Assembly: GCA_026388365.1 (NCBI GenBank)
Contig: JAPLJW010000289.1
Coordinates: forward strand, 1 to 27,058
Source: Deltaproteobacteria bacterium
Lineage (GTDB): Bacteria > Desulfobacterota > Syntrophia > Syntrophales > UBA5619
Direction: 5' to 3'
DNA length: 27,058 bases
Shown here: in pieces, positions 1-7,315 of the stretch
Position numbering within the stretch: the stretch's first letter is position 1
Layout of the letters: the number at the start of each line of letters is the position of its first letter
The notes under the pieces: model-generated
What the model saw: only the letters and a program-made list of their open reading frames with translations
Told to the model about the DNA's origin: nothing
Database searches by the model: none
Made by a program: the position numbers and the translations under genes

Positions 1-474
1 CGTCAGGACGAGGAGGAGCGCCGAGGCGAGGGTGTTGATCCGCTTGAAGCCCTTCACCCCCCAGAAGACCCATAGGCCGACGAGAAAACCGACCAGGCAG
101 GACATCAGGTTTGGATGGTTGAAATGCCACAGGGAGACGGCAATCACGTTCATCGCCGTGCCCCCCTCGATGATCATGATCGCCGTCCAACCGACAAGCT
201 GGAGGATGTTGATGACCGAGATCAGGTAGGAGCCTTGCTTCCCGAAGGAGATCCGCGTGGACATGATCGCGGGGACCTTCTCCCGGAAGCCGATCAGGCC
301 GGCAAGGACAAGGAGCAGCGTCCCCGCGAGGTGTCCGAGGAGGATCGCCCAGAACCCCTTCACCGCCCCGAGTTCCGCGAGGTAGCCCCCCGTCAGGATT
401 TCGGCAACGGAAACGGATGCGCCGAACCAGAGAAAAAAAAGATTGATCCCGCTCAGACGCGTTTTTTCGCCCAT
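1..474 (-). CDS. cytX: CytX-like hydroxymethylpyrimidine permease (NCS1), 3' end outside window
   Basis: Reading the minus strand from an ATG at 474 gives 158 codons that run off the window edge, so only the N-terminal part is present. The protein starts MGEKTRLSGINLFFLWFGAS and continues with GGYLAELGAVKGFWAILLGH, a nucleobase:cation symporter-1 fold with several hydrophobic helices; the STRISFGKQGSYLISVINI region is typical of the CytX subgroup. The family is thought to import the thiamine pyrimidine moiety HMP across the inner membrane. The start is 9 nt after the thiD stop and its ribosome site (AGGGGGAA) overlaps that stop, so it is the third gene of the TPP-riboswitch operon. Substrate is inferred from family and operon context. 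Confidence 0.88.
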   Translation of the reverse strand, partial: MGEKTRLSGINLFFLWFGASVSVAEILTGGYLAELGAVKGFWAILLGHLAGTLLLVLAGLIGFREKVPAIMSTRISFGKQGSYLISVINILQLVGWTAIMIIEGGTAMNVIAVSLWHFNHPNLMSCLVGFLVGLWVFWGVKGFKRINTLASALLLVLT

Positions 475-483
475 GTTTTCCCC

Positions 484-1326
484 CTACCCCTCCGTTTTCC
501 AGGCCTCCGGCCTTGCGGACGCTCCGCCGGTTCCCGGGGCCAAGAGCGGCGCCAGGTGGTTCGTCGGCCCATGCCCCCCGCCCACGCGCCAGGCGCACCG
601 GACCGCCTCGGTGATGTAGCGCTTGGCCTCCGCCACCGCCCCGGGGACATCCATACCGCGGCCCAGGAAGGTCGCGATCGCCGCCGAGTAGGTGCAGCCG
701 GTCCCGTGGGTGTCCGCCGTCGCGATCCGCGGCGCGCTGAAGGTTCGGAATTCACGGCCGTCGTAGAGGAGATCCGCCGCATCCCCGGAAAGATGCCCCC
801 CCTTCACGACGACATGCCTTGCCCCCAGCCCCCGGATGATCCGCGCCGCCTCCTTCATGTCGGAAAGGGTCGAGATCCGGATCCCGGAGAGAACTTCGGC
901 CTCGGGGATGTTCGGCGTGAGGATGAAGGCGAGCGGGATGAGTTCCGCGATCAGGGTTATCTTGGCCTCCTCCCGAATCAGCGGCATCCCCCCCTTGGCC
1001 GCCATCACCGGATCGACGACCAGCTTTTCGATCCCGTACTGGCGGATCTTCCCGGCAACGACGCGGAGGACCTCGGAGGTGGCCAGCATCCCGGTCTTCG
1101 CCGCATCGATCCCGATGTCGGTCGCAACCGCGTCGAACTGGGCGGCCACGAACGCCGGCGGGACATCGTGGATGCCGTGGACCCCGAGGGTGTTCTGGGC
1201 GGTCAGTGCCGTAATGACGCTCATGCCGAACCCGCCGAGGACGGTGATCGTCTTCAGATCCGCCTGGATTCCCGCCCCGCCGCCGGAATCCGAACCGGCA
1301 ATCGTCAATACCCGGACCGGTTTCAT
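484..1326 (-). CDS. thiD: Hydroxymethylpyrimidine/phosphomethylpyrimidine kinase ThiD
   Basis: A 280-residue ribokinase-fold protein of normal ThiD length, phosphorylating HMP to HMP-P and then HMP-PP for thiamine synthesis in the cytoplasm. Seen: N-terminal substrate-binding [18 protein letters not shown], the [11 protein letters not shown] stretch, [18 protein letters not shown], and the C-terminal anion hole and catalytic base motif [14 protein letters not shown]. The C-terminal [13 protein letters not shown] is also usual in the family. The ATG at 1326 overlaps the thiN stop (ATGA), indicating translational coupling; cytX follows after 9 nt. The gene is expected to be under control of the TPP riboswitch upstream of thiN. 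There is no fused ThiE domain. Confidence 0.96.
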   Translation of the reverse strand: MKPVRVLTIAGSDSGGGAGIQADLKTITVLGGFGMSVITALTAQNTLGVHGIHDVPPAFVAAQFDAVATDIGIDAAKTGMLATSEVLRVVAGKIRQYGIEKLVVDPVMAAKGGMPLIREEAKITLIAELIPLAFILTPNIPEAEVLSGIRISTLSDMKEAARIIRGLGARHVVVKGGHLSGDAADLLYDGREFRTFSAPRIATADTHGTGCTYSAAIATFLGRGMDVPGAVAEAKRYITEAVRCAWRVGGGHGPTNHLAPLLAPGTGGASARPEAWKTEG

Positions 1327-2000
1327 GCTGTTGCCTCCCCCGGGAAAATCCCCGGCCGGAAATACCTCACCGCAAGGAGGCGCCCCGAATCCACCTCGAT
1401 GATCCCGCGCCCCGCCATAAGGCGGTTGCTGACCCCGTAAGGCCGGCCGATCTCCATGACGGCATTCGTCAGGGAAAATTCAAACCCCGTCAGGGTGACC
1501 CCGGCCGCCCGCCCCGCAAAGGGGAAGAGGGAGACGGTCTGGCCGGCCTCCCCTTCGAGAACCGTCCGGAGGTCGATCAGAAACACCTCGCACCATTCGT
1601 CGATCAATTTGACCTCGATCCCCTTCTGCTTCCCCTGGACCAGGAGGGAGATGTTCGCCAGGGCGTGGTCCACGCGGCGGCCGAGGGCGCCCCAGATCCA
1701 GACCTCCGCCGGTTCCATCCGGAAGGCCTCGTGGAGCGCCAGTTCCGTATCCGTTTCATCCTTCCGCCGCGGATGGCGGACGATCCGGCAGCCCCTCGCC
1801 TCATAATCGGCCTGTCTTTGGGCATCCAGGGAATCCATGTCGCCGACAATGAAGGCGGGAATGATCCCCGCGGCATCGAGATGACGGGCCCCGCCGTCGG
1901 CGCAGATCACCGCCGCGGGCGCAGCCTTCGCCGCCTGTTCCCGGAGAAAGGCCGGATCGCCGAGGTCTCCGCCGGACACGACAAAAACCACCTTCTTCAT
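1323..2000 (-). CDS. thiN: Thiamine pyrophosphokinase
   Basis: A 225-residue thiamine diphosphokinase that makes TPP directly from thiamine and ATP. The protein opens [18 protein letters not shown] and contains the active-site segments [24 protein letters not shown] and [15 protein letters not shown], then [14 protein letters not shown]; the acidic DGG, GDMDS and DETD motifs bind Mg and ATP in this family. The ATG at 2000 was chosen over longer upstream extensions because GGAG/GAGAAG lies just before it and the upstream DNA is a terminator and riboswitch, not coding. It is the first gene of the thi operon and overlaps thiD by 4 nt. Its C-terminal half ([20 protein letters not shown]) matches the TPK thiamine-binding domain. 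Confidence 0.94.
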   Translation of the reverse strand: MKKVVFVVSGGDLGDPAFLREQAAKAAPAAVICADGGARHLDAAGIIPAFIVGDMDSLDAQRQADYEARGCRIVRHPRRKDETDTELALHEAFRMEPAEVWIWGALGRRVDHALANISLLVQGKQKGIEVKLIDEWCEVFLIDLRTVLEGEAGQTVSLFPFAGRAAGVTLTGFEFSLTNAVMEIGRPYGVSNRLMAGRGIIEVDSGRLLAVRYFRPGIFPGEATA

Positions 2001-2046
2001 GTCTCTTCTCCGCTCCACCCCGTCCCCGGGGAAAAACCGGACCGCC

Positions 2047-2081
2047 AAAAAATAAAAAAACCATACCCTCATAGGATATGG
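2047..2081 (-). terminator. Intrinsic terminator of the TPP riboswitch
   Basis: On the minus strand CCATATCC-TATGA-GGGTATGG forms an 8-bp stem (one G-U pair), followed immediately by TTTTTTTATTTTTT. It lies between the TPP aptamer (ending near 2108) and the thiN start at 2000, the expected place for a transcription-attenuating expression platform. Ligand-dependent termination is inferred from this arrangement. Confidence 0.8.
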
Positions 2082-2107
2082 CCCCGGAATCCATGCACCG
2101 AAAATAC

Positions 2108-2195
2108 AACGCCTGCCATTCCCTACGCTGGCATTACCCAGGTCAGGTTCAAAGGGTATCTTCTCAGCCTCAAATTCGGCACCCCTTGCTCTTTG
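2108..2195 (-). promoter_or_regulatory. TPP riboswitch (thi-box)
   Basis: Reading the minus strand 5' to 3', the conserved TPP aptamer boxes appear in order: AGGGGTGCC (near 2180-2188), GGCTGAGA (2162-2169), GAACCTGA (2143-2150), then CTGGGTAATGCCAGCGTAGG ending with GGAAT near 2118. This is the textbook thi-box order and spacing. It precedes a terminator hairpin and then thiN, thiD and cytX, so TPP binding most likely shuts off the thiamine pyrophosphokinase, HMP kinase and permease operon. Confidence 0.97.
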
Positions 2196-2199
2196 TGAT

Positions 2200-2228
2200 T
2201 TACTACTCCAAACCGCCTCCCAAATCAA
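2200..2228 (-). promoter_or_regulatory. Candidate sigma70 promoter of the thi operon
   Basis: On the minus strand TTGATT (2228-2223), a 17-bp spacer and TAGTAA (2205-2200) place the start of transcription near 2193, just at the 5' edge of the TPP aptamer. The -35 overlaps the stop codon of the upstream tatD-like gene. The -10 match is modest, so support comes mainly from spacing and position. Confidence 0.4.
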
Positions 2229-3004
2229 GCCGATTTTTTCCGTCCCAAACCGAAGAGCCGGCGGGCGTTCTCTTCCGTCAACCGTTCCAGCTCTCCGGCC
2301 GCCATGCCCCGGATCTCCGCCAGGCAGCGGGCCGTCTCCACGACATAGGCCGGCTCGTTGCGCTTTCCCCGCCAGGGCTGCGGGGAAAGGTAGGGGGCGT
2401 CGGTCTCGATCAGGAGCCTCTCCGCCGGAATCTCCCGGGCCACCGCCCGGAGCTGTTCCGACTTCCGGTAGGTCACGGGACCGGCCACAGAGAGATAAAA
2501 TCCCAGCGCGAGACACTCCCGGGCCATGGCCGCATCCCCGGAAAAGCAGTGGAGAACCCCCCGCAGACCTCCCTTTCTCTGTTGCAGGATCCGGAGCGTT
2601 TCCGCATGGGCCTCCCGATCGTGGATGATCACGGGCAATTCCAGTTCGAAGGCGAGGTCGAGCTGCTCCGAAAACCGCCGGAGCTGAACCTCCCGCGGGC
2701 AGAGGTCATAGAAGAAATCGAGGCCGATCTCCCCGATCGCGACCACCTTCTCCTGTTGCGCGAGAAGCCGGAGGGCGTCATACGTCCCGGCGTCGATCCC
2801 CTTCACCTCATGGGGGTGGATGCCGACGGCCGCATAGACCGGCGGATGGAGACGGGCGAGCGCCGCAGCCTTCTCGCAGTCGGGAATCGTCGTTCCGACG
2901 GTGACGATCGCCGTCAGGCCGGCTGCCGCCGCCCTCCCGAGTACCGCGTCCCGGTCGCCGTCGAACTCCTTCATCTCCAGGTGTGCATGGCTGTCGATCG
3001 TCAT
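2225..3004 (-). CDS. tatD: TatD-family metal-dependent hydrolase (DNase)
   Basis: A 259-residue amidohydrolase-fold protein of normal TatD/YcfH length. Metal ligands are visible in order: IDSHAHLEM (HxH, residues 6 and 8), AIGEIGLDFF (Glu), VIIHDREA (His), LHCFSG (His) and LIETDAPYLSP (Asp). The family includes 3'-5' DNases and RNases, and its exact role here is unknown. The start is uncertain by two codons: GTG at 3010 and ATG at 3004 are both in frame, and the GTGAG before the ATG is a weak ribosome site. It runs in the same direction as thiN but ends 29 bp before the riboswitch, which has its own candidate promoter. Confidence 0.92.
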   Translation of the reverse strand: MTIDSHAHLEMKEFDGDRDAVLGRAAAAGLTAIVTVGTTIPDCEKAAALARLHPPVYAAVGIHPHEVKGIDAGTYDALRLLAQQEKVVAIGEIGLDFFYDLCPREVQLRRFSEQLDLAFELELPVIIHDREAHAETLRILQQRKGGLRGVLHCFSGDAAMARECLALGFYLSVAGPVTYRKSEQLRAVAREIPAERLLIETDAPYLSPQPWRGKRNEPAYVVETARCLAEIRGMAAGELERLTEENARRLFGLGRKKSA

Positions 3005-3057
3005 GTTCACTCACGCATTATCAATGCTTTTAACGGCCTGCTTCCGTAGAGACCCTT

Positions 3058-4053
3058 TCAGACCGCGCGGATCATACCTCGGGCGCGCTCCAGGCACTCT
3101 TCGGCCTCGGCCGCCATCCGCTCGATCAGCTCCCGGCAGGTCGGGATGTCCCGGATGAGACCGATGGACTGGCCGACCATCAGCGGGGCGAAATCCACAT
3201 CGCCCTTCTCCCAGGCCTCCTTGATCCGAGGGCCGGCGAGGAGCGGGATCAGCTCCGCCAGTCCCCCGCCCCGCGCCTCGATCGCCAGAACCTCTTCGAT
3301 GACCCGGTTCTTCAGGGCGCGCCCCTGGAGGCCGATCGACTTCCCGAAGATCAGCGTCTCGTACTCCTGCCGTTTGAGGAGTTCCTGCTTGATATTTTCA
3401 TGAACCTCGCACTCCTTCGTCGCCACGAAACGGCTCGCCATCATCACCCCCTGCGCCCCCAGGACCAGCGCGGCCGCGAGCGAACGACCGTCGGCGATTC
3501 CCCCCACGGTCACGACCGGGATCTTGACCGACGCGACGATCCTTGGGGTGAGGATCATGGTCGTCACGTCGTCGTTCAGGGGATGGCCCCCTTCCTCGAT
3601 GCCGGCCGCGTAAATGCCGTCATAGCCCACCTTTTCGGCATGGAGGGCATGACGAACGGCGCCGACCTTGTGGAAAAGCTTCACCCCGGCCTTCTTCAGC
3701 AGATCCACCGTTTCCTGTCCGCAGGCCTTGTCCGCAGGCGTCCCGGAGAACTCGATGCCGCTGACCCGCTCTTCGGCGCAGACACGGCAGTATATCTTGT
3801 GGTGCTCAGGCGTGATGCGAACGGAGGGCAGAAGCGTGATGTTCACCATGAAGGGCCGGTCCGTAAGCCTCCGCGTCTCGCGGATGGCCTCCCGGAAGGA
3901 CTCCTCCGTCTCATAGTTCCCCGCGGTCAGGTTTCCCATGCCGCCGGCGTTGGATATGGCCGCGCAGAGCCGGGGTTTACAAAGCCACATCATGGCCCCG
4001 CAGAGGATGGGATACCGTATTCCAAACATTTCCGTGATGGCCGTCTTGAACAT
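3058..4053 (-). CDS. Nitronate monooxygenase-like FMN enzyme (NPD/2-nitropropane dioxygenase family)
   Basis: A 331-residue TIM-barrel flavoprotein. N-terminal LCGAMMWLCKPRLCAAISNA corresponds to the family's conserved P-M-x-W/G segment, followed by AGGMGNLTAG; the middle carries DGIYAAGIEEGGHPLNDDVT with the FMN-phosphate glycines and family His, then PVVTVGGIADGRSLAAALVL and GAQGVMMASRFVATKECEVH. The family includes nitronate monooxygenases and enoyl-ACP reductase FabK-like enzymes; the substrate here cannot be read from sequence. The ATG at 4053 was chosen because AAGGAAAAGG lies 4-14 nt upstream and the protein then begins at the barrel. It is a monocistron upstream of the tatD-like gene, 53 bp apart. 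Confidence 0.88.
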   Translation of the reverse strand: MFKTAITEMFGIRYPILCGAMMWLCKPRLCAAISNAGGMGNLTAGNYETEESFREAIRETRRLTDRPFMVNITLLPSVRITPEHHKIYCRVCAEERVSGIEFSGTPADKACGQETVDLLKKAGVKLFHKVGAVRHALHAEKVGYDGIYAAGIEEGGHPLNDDVTTMILTPRIVASVKIPVVTVGGIADGRSLAAALVLGAQGVMMASRFVATKECEVHENIKQELLKRQEYETLIFGKSIGLQGRALKNRVIEEVLAIEARGGGLAELIPLLAGPRIKEAWEKGDVDFAPLMVGQSIGLIRDIPTCRELIERMAAEAEECLERARGMIRAV

Positions 4054-4252
4054 GAACCTTTTCCTTTCCCGGTCGTTGATACCGTTAAAAACTTCCGATC
4101 GATTCAGGGTTGTTGCTGGGCGCTTACGCCGGGTCCAACAAACGGGTGATGAATAGCACACCCGGCTTCCGGCTGCAACCCTGGAATCCTCCCCGCCCCC
4201 CGGTGAATTCTCTGTTTTTTCTCCGTCGGATCTGTTAGAATCCGCAAAGGAT

Positions 4253-4383
4253 GAGACCTTTGCATAACGGCATAAAACCAGTAATTTTGTCATTCCGGCG
4301 AAAGCCGGAATCCAGTATTATCAAGCATTTCCTGGATTCCGGGTCAAGCCCGGAATGACGAATGGAGGAGTTATGCAGGTCTC
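4253..4383. mobile_element. MITE-like element, copy A, with perfect 5-bp target duplication
   Basis: The 131-bp element begins GAGACCTTTGCATAAC (4253-4268) and ends GTTATGCAGGTCTC (4370-4383), inverted repeats differing only by a 2-nt gap. AGGAT lies directly outside both ends (4248-4252 and 4384-4388), the signature of a 5-bp target-site duplication. Its core is two inverted REP-like hairpins, GTCATTCCGG...CCGGAATCCAG (4289-4315) and CTGGATTCCGG...CCGGAATGAC (4332-4359). There is no coding capacity. It sits in the 365-bp gap between the nitronate monooxygenase-like gene and the cyclase; the rest of that gap (4054-4250) shows no gene. Confidence 0.85.
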
Positions 4384-4418
4384 AGGATCTATAAAAGGGT
4401 ATTTACAGGTGATCCGCC

Positions 4419-7025
4419 ATGAATCTCAAGGAAAAGATGTTTGGCCTTTCCATGAAAAGCAAAGGGCTCTATTATCGGCTTTCCATCATCTTCGCGCTTT
4501 TCTTCTTTGTGCCGTTCCTCGGACTTCTCTATTTCGGCTTGAAATATAACCTTCTCGAAGACCATTTCCTTCCGGTATTCATCCTCGCGCTTCTGACCTC
4601 CTCGCTTGCCGGGTATGTCCTCATCCGGAAAACCTTCGACGAAATCCGAAAAACCTCAAAACGGATGTCCGATACGCTGACGAAGGATATCGCGGGGTTC
4701 AAACAGCCGACCACCGCCGACGAGTTGCAGGGAATCGTCCAGTCTTTTCGGACCGTCGAGAATGAGCTCCGGAACAGCTTCAGCAATCTCGAAAAACGGA
4801 CCTCGCAGCTATCCACACTGAAGGAACTCTCCGATCTCTGCTACGTCACCTTTGACAGTGCGGATCTGTTTGCGATCACCCTGGAGAGGGCGTTGAAGCT
4901 GACCAACGCCGATGTCGGCTCCGTCCTGATCCTGGAGGGAAAAGAACGGGAAACCTTTGTGATCCATGCCACCTATGGACTCGGCGATCTCGTCAAGATC
5001 GGAGACCGGGTCGATTTTGCGACGAGCATCGCCAAGTTCGCCGTGATCAACAAGTCCCCCCTCCTCATCGGCGACATCGAAACAGACAACCGCTTCGGGC
5101 GGGGGAACCGCCCCCATTACGCAACAAAATCTTTCCTCTGCATGCCGCTCAAGGGAATCCAGGAGGTCTTCGGGGTTCTCACCCTCTCCCGCCGGACGTC
5201 GGACGTCCCTTTCACCCCGGAGGACACCGATGTCCTGACGCCGCTTTTGAGCAACGCCGCCTTCACCTACGACAACCTGAGTCTGATGAAGCGGGACCGG
5301 GAGAACCGTCAGCAGCTCACGACCGTTAACGGTATCTGCAAGACCCTCGGCTCCAGTCTGCGGAACAGCGAACTTCTCCACACCGTCCTGAACCAGTTCC
5401 GGGAAGCGGTTCCCTTTGATATCGCGGTAATCCTGGAAATCCGGAAGGATATACCGGATCAGGCCGGCGTTCTGGGCATCCTCTCCCCCGTCCCGATCGG
5501 TCTGGCCCGGAACGGCGGGTATGATATTGCCGGATCCTTCCTGGAAGGGGTTGTCCGGCAGGGAAATATCCTGGCCGTCGACCGGCCCTCTGCGTTGCAG
5601 CATCCACTCGAACAGGAACTTTTCGTCAAACCGGGGATCCTCGACGCCCTGCTCGTGCCGTTGAAGATCGGGGGGGTGGTCACGGGGATCCTTGCCCTCG
5701 GCGCCTTCCGGGCGGGCGCCCTGAAAGGTTTTGAGGAACAGGTGGAAGGGATCGCATCCCTGCTGCCTCTCGCCATCGAAAAAAACCGCCTCTTCTCCTC
5801 GGTCAGCAGGCGGGATCGGGAAATGGCATCGATCCAGCAGATCGGAAGCATCCTCGCCGCCGCAACCTTCGACCGGCAGGAGGTTCTCAAACACACGATG
5901 GACATGATCCGGACGATCGTGAATGTGGAGGCGGGTTCATTGCTCCTCCTGGAGGGGGATGAGTTGGCGTTCAAGGTCGCCTTCAACACCAACCCCGCAA
6001 TCGACACGACCATCCTCAACTCCTTCCGTGTCCGTCTCGGCCAGGGAATCTCCGGCTATTCCGCCGCCCGCGGCGAGCCGATCATCGTCCGGGATGTGCA
6101 GATTTCCCGGCACTTCAACCCCGATTTCGACCGGCAGACCGGTTTCCGGACCCGTTCGGCCCTCTGCGTACCCCTCATTTCCCGGGGTAAGGTCCTCGGC
6201 GTGATCGAGGTCCTCAACAAGATCAGCGGCGATTTCAACGACGACGACCTCCATCTCCTCCAGTCCATTGCAACCTCGGTCAGCATCGCACTGGAGAATT
6301 CAAAGCTCTACGGCGAGACCCTCTCCATGGCCGAACACGAACGGGGTATCCGGAAGATGTTTCAGAAATTCGTCCCCCGGGAGATCGTGGACAAGATCAT
6401 CCACAATGCCGGGGAAGAAAAACCGCTGATCGAGGAGCTGAAGATCCTGACACTTCTGAACATCGACATCCGCGGCTTCTCCACCCTCTCCAAAAAGATC
6501 GGCCCCCAGCGGACCGTCTCAATGCTGAACCACTTTTTCGCGGCGATGGGCAATATTGTTATCAACCACGGGGGGATCGTCGATAAGTACCTCGGCGACG
6601 GCTTTCTCGCCCTGTTCGGCGCCCCCGTCTCCGGCGCAACCGATGCGGACAATGCCCTCACCGCCGCCCTGGAAATGAAAGGGAGTCTGCAGGCCGTCAA
6701 CGACCACTTCATCGGAGAACTGGATGCCCCGCTCGCAATGGGGATCAGCATCCACACGGGAGAGGCGGTGGTCGGCAACATCGGGTTCGATAAGAAAATG
6801 GATTATACCGTCATCGGCGATTCGGTGAATGCCGTCTTCCGCCTGCAGGAGCTGACGAAATCCATGCCGAACAGCATCCTGATCAGCGAAAAGACGCGTC
6901 TTGCGGCTATGAATTCGCTCCTCGACGTCCGGGAGATCGGCATGTGCGACGCGGGAAGCGCCCTCGGCGAGCTCCGGATCTACGAGCTCCTCGGCAGGAA
7001 GCCCCGCGGGAAAAACGGTTCCTGA
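4419..7025 (+). CDS. Membrane-anchored GAF-GAF-GAF class III adenylate cyclase
   Basis: An 868-residue signalling protein: two hydrophobic helices (about 21-41 and 50-69), a HAMP-like/coiled-coil linker (70-140), GAF 1 (about 145-290), a more diverged GAF 2 (about 310-455), GAF 3 (about 470-630) and a C-terminal nucleotide cyclase domain (about 670-830). Catalytic residues are all present: metal ligands Asp683 (NIDIRGFS) and Asp727 (KYLGDGF), adenine-selecting Lys723 and Asp795 (DYTVIGDSVNAVFR), and transition-state Asn804 and Arg808. The Lys/Asp pair favours ATP over GTP, hence cAMP production. AGGTGA sits 7 nt before the ATG. The GAF ligands are unknown. It stands alone, 35 bp downstream of repeat copy A. 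Confidence 0.93.
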   Translation: MNLKEKMFGLSMKSKGLYYRLSIIFALFFFVPFLGLLYFGLKYNLLEDHFLPVFILALLTSSLAGYVLIRKTFDEIRKTSKRMSDTLTKDIAGFKQPTTADELQGIVQSFRTVENELRNSFSNLEKRTSQLSTLKELSDLCYVTFDSADLFAITLERALKLTNADVGSVLILEGKERETFVIHATYGLGDLVKIGDRVDFATSIAKFAVINKSPLLIGDIETDNRFGRGNRPHYATKSFLCMPLKGIQEVFGVLTLSRRTSDVPFTPEDTDVLTPLLSNAAFTYDNLSLMKRDRENRQQLTTVNGICKTLGSSLRNSELLHTVLNQFREAVPFDIAVILEIRKDIPDQAGVLGILSPVPIGLARNGGYDIAGSFLEGVVRQGNILAVDRPSALQHPLEQELFVKPGILDALLVPLKIGGVVTGILALGAFRAGALKGFEEQVEGIASLLPLAIEKNRLFSSVSRRDREMASIQQIGSILAAATFDRQEVLKHTMDMIRTIVNVEAGSLLLLEGDELAFKVAFNTNPAIDTTILNSFRVRLGQGISGYSAARGEPIIVRDVQISRHFNPDFDRQTGFRTRSALCVPLISRGKVLGVIEVLNKISGDFNDDDLHLLQSIATSVSIALENSKLYGETLSMAEHERGIRKMFQKFVPREIVDKIIHNAGEEKPLIEELKILTLLNIDIRGFSTLSKKIGPQRTVSMLNHFFAAMGNIVINHGGIVDKYLGDGFLALFGAPVSGATDADNALTAALEMKGSLQAVNDHFIGELDAPLAMGISIHTGEAVVGNIGFDKKMDYTVIGDSVNAVFRLQELTKSMPNSILISEKTRLAAMNSLLDVREIGMCDAGSALGELRIYELLGRKPRGKNGS

Positions 7026-7054
7026 ACCGCAGCGCTTTCACTGCTTTTACACCC

Positions 7055-7084
7055 TTCCGGAACGACGCCGCGCGGCGGCCGGAA
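7055..7084 (+). terminator. Possible terminator hairpin after the cyclase gene
   Basis: TTCCGG (7055-7060) and CCGGAA (7079-7084) bracket an inner GCCGC/GCGGC palindrome 30 bp after the cyclase stop. No T-run follows directly, so it would be a weak intrinsic terminator, or just a stable 3' hairpin. Confidence 0.3.
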
Positions 7085-7136
7085 CCGCCTGCCGCATCTT
7101 TCAGACCTTCTCGACCTTTTTTGCGTTATGCCCTCT

Positions 7137-7315
7137 GAGACCTTTGACGACTTCGTAATAAGTCGAAAATCCACCCCGGACGTCATACCGGCGAAAGCCG
7201 GTATCCAGACGTCGTCCCGGCGAACGCCGGGAACCGGTAATACACTGGACCCCGGCTTTCGCCGGGGTGACGACTTTTTACGAGTTCATCACCTTTGCAC
7301 AACTTGAAAGGTCTC
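7137..7315. mobile_element. MITE-like element, copy B, overlapping the 3' end of rlmD
   Basis: The ends are GAGACCTTTG (7137) and AAAGGTCTC (to 7315), with CTCT directly outside both ends. The core holds three hairpins: ACCGGCGAAAGCCGGT, CCCGGCGAACGCCGGG and CCCCGGCTTTCGCCGGGG. A 36-bp middle segment (7209-7244) lies between CCAG and CTGG. The right 35 bp of the element encode the last 12 residues of the rlmD reading frame and its stop. No ORF of its own. Confidence 0.8.

Noticed and set aside
115..1440. 441-codon open frame on the plus strand opposite thiN/thiD
   Set aside because: It is antisense to well-recognised thiD and thiN, has low-complexity Arg/Pro/Asp/Gly composition typical of GC-rich shadows, and no ribosome site.
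7181..7270. Spaced hairpins resembling a short CRISPR array
   Set aside because: The units are palindromic, differ in sequence and orientation, and there are only three with no constant repeat length; they belong to the dispersed MITE-like family.
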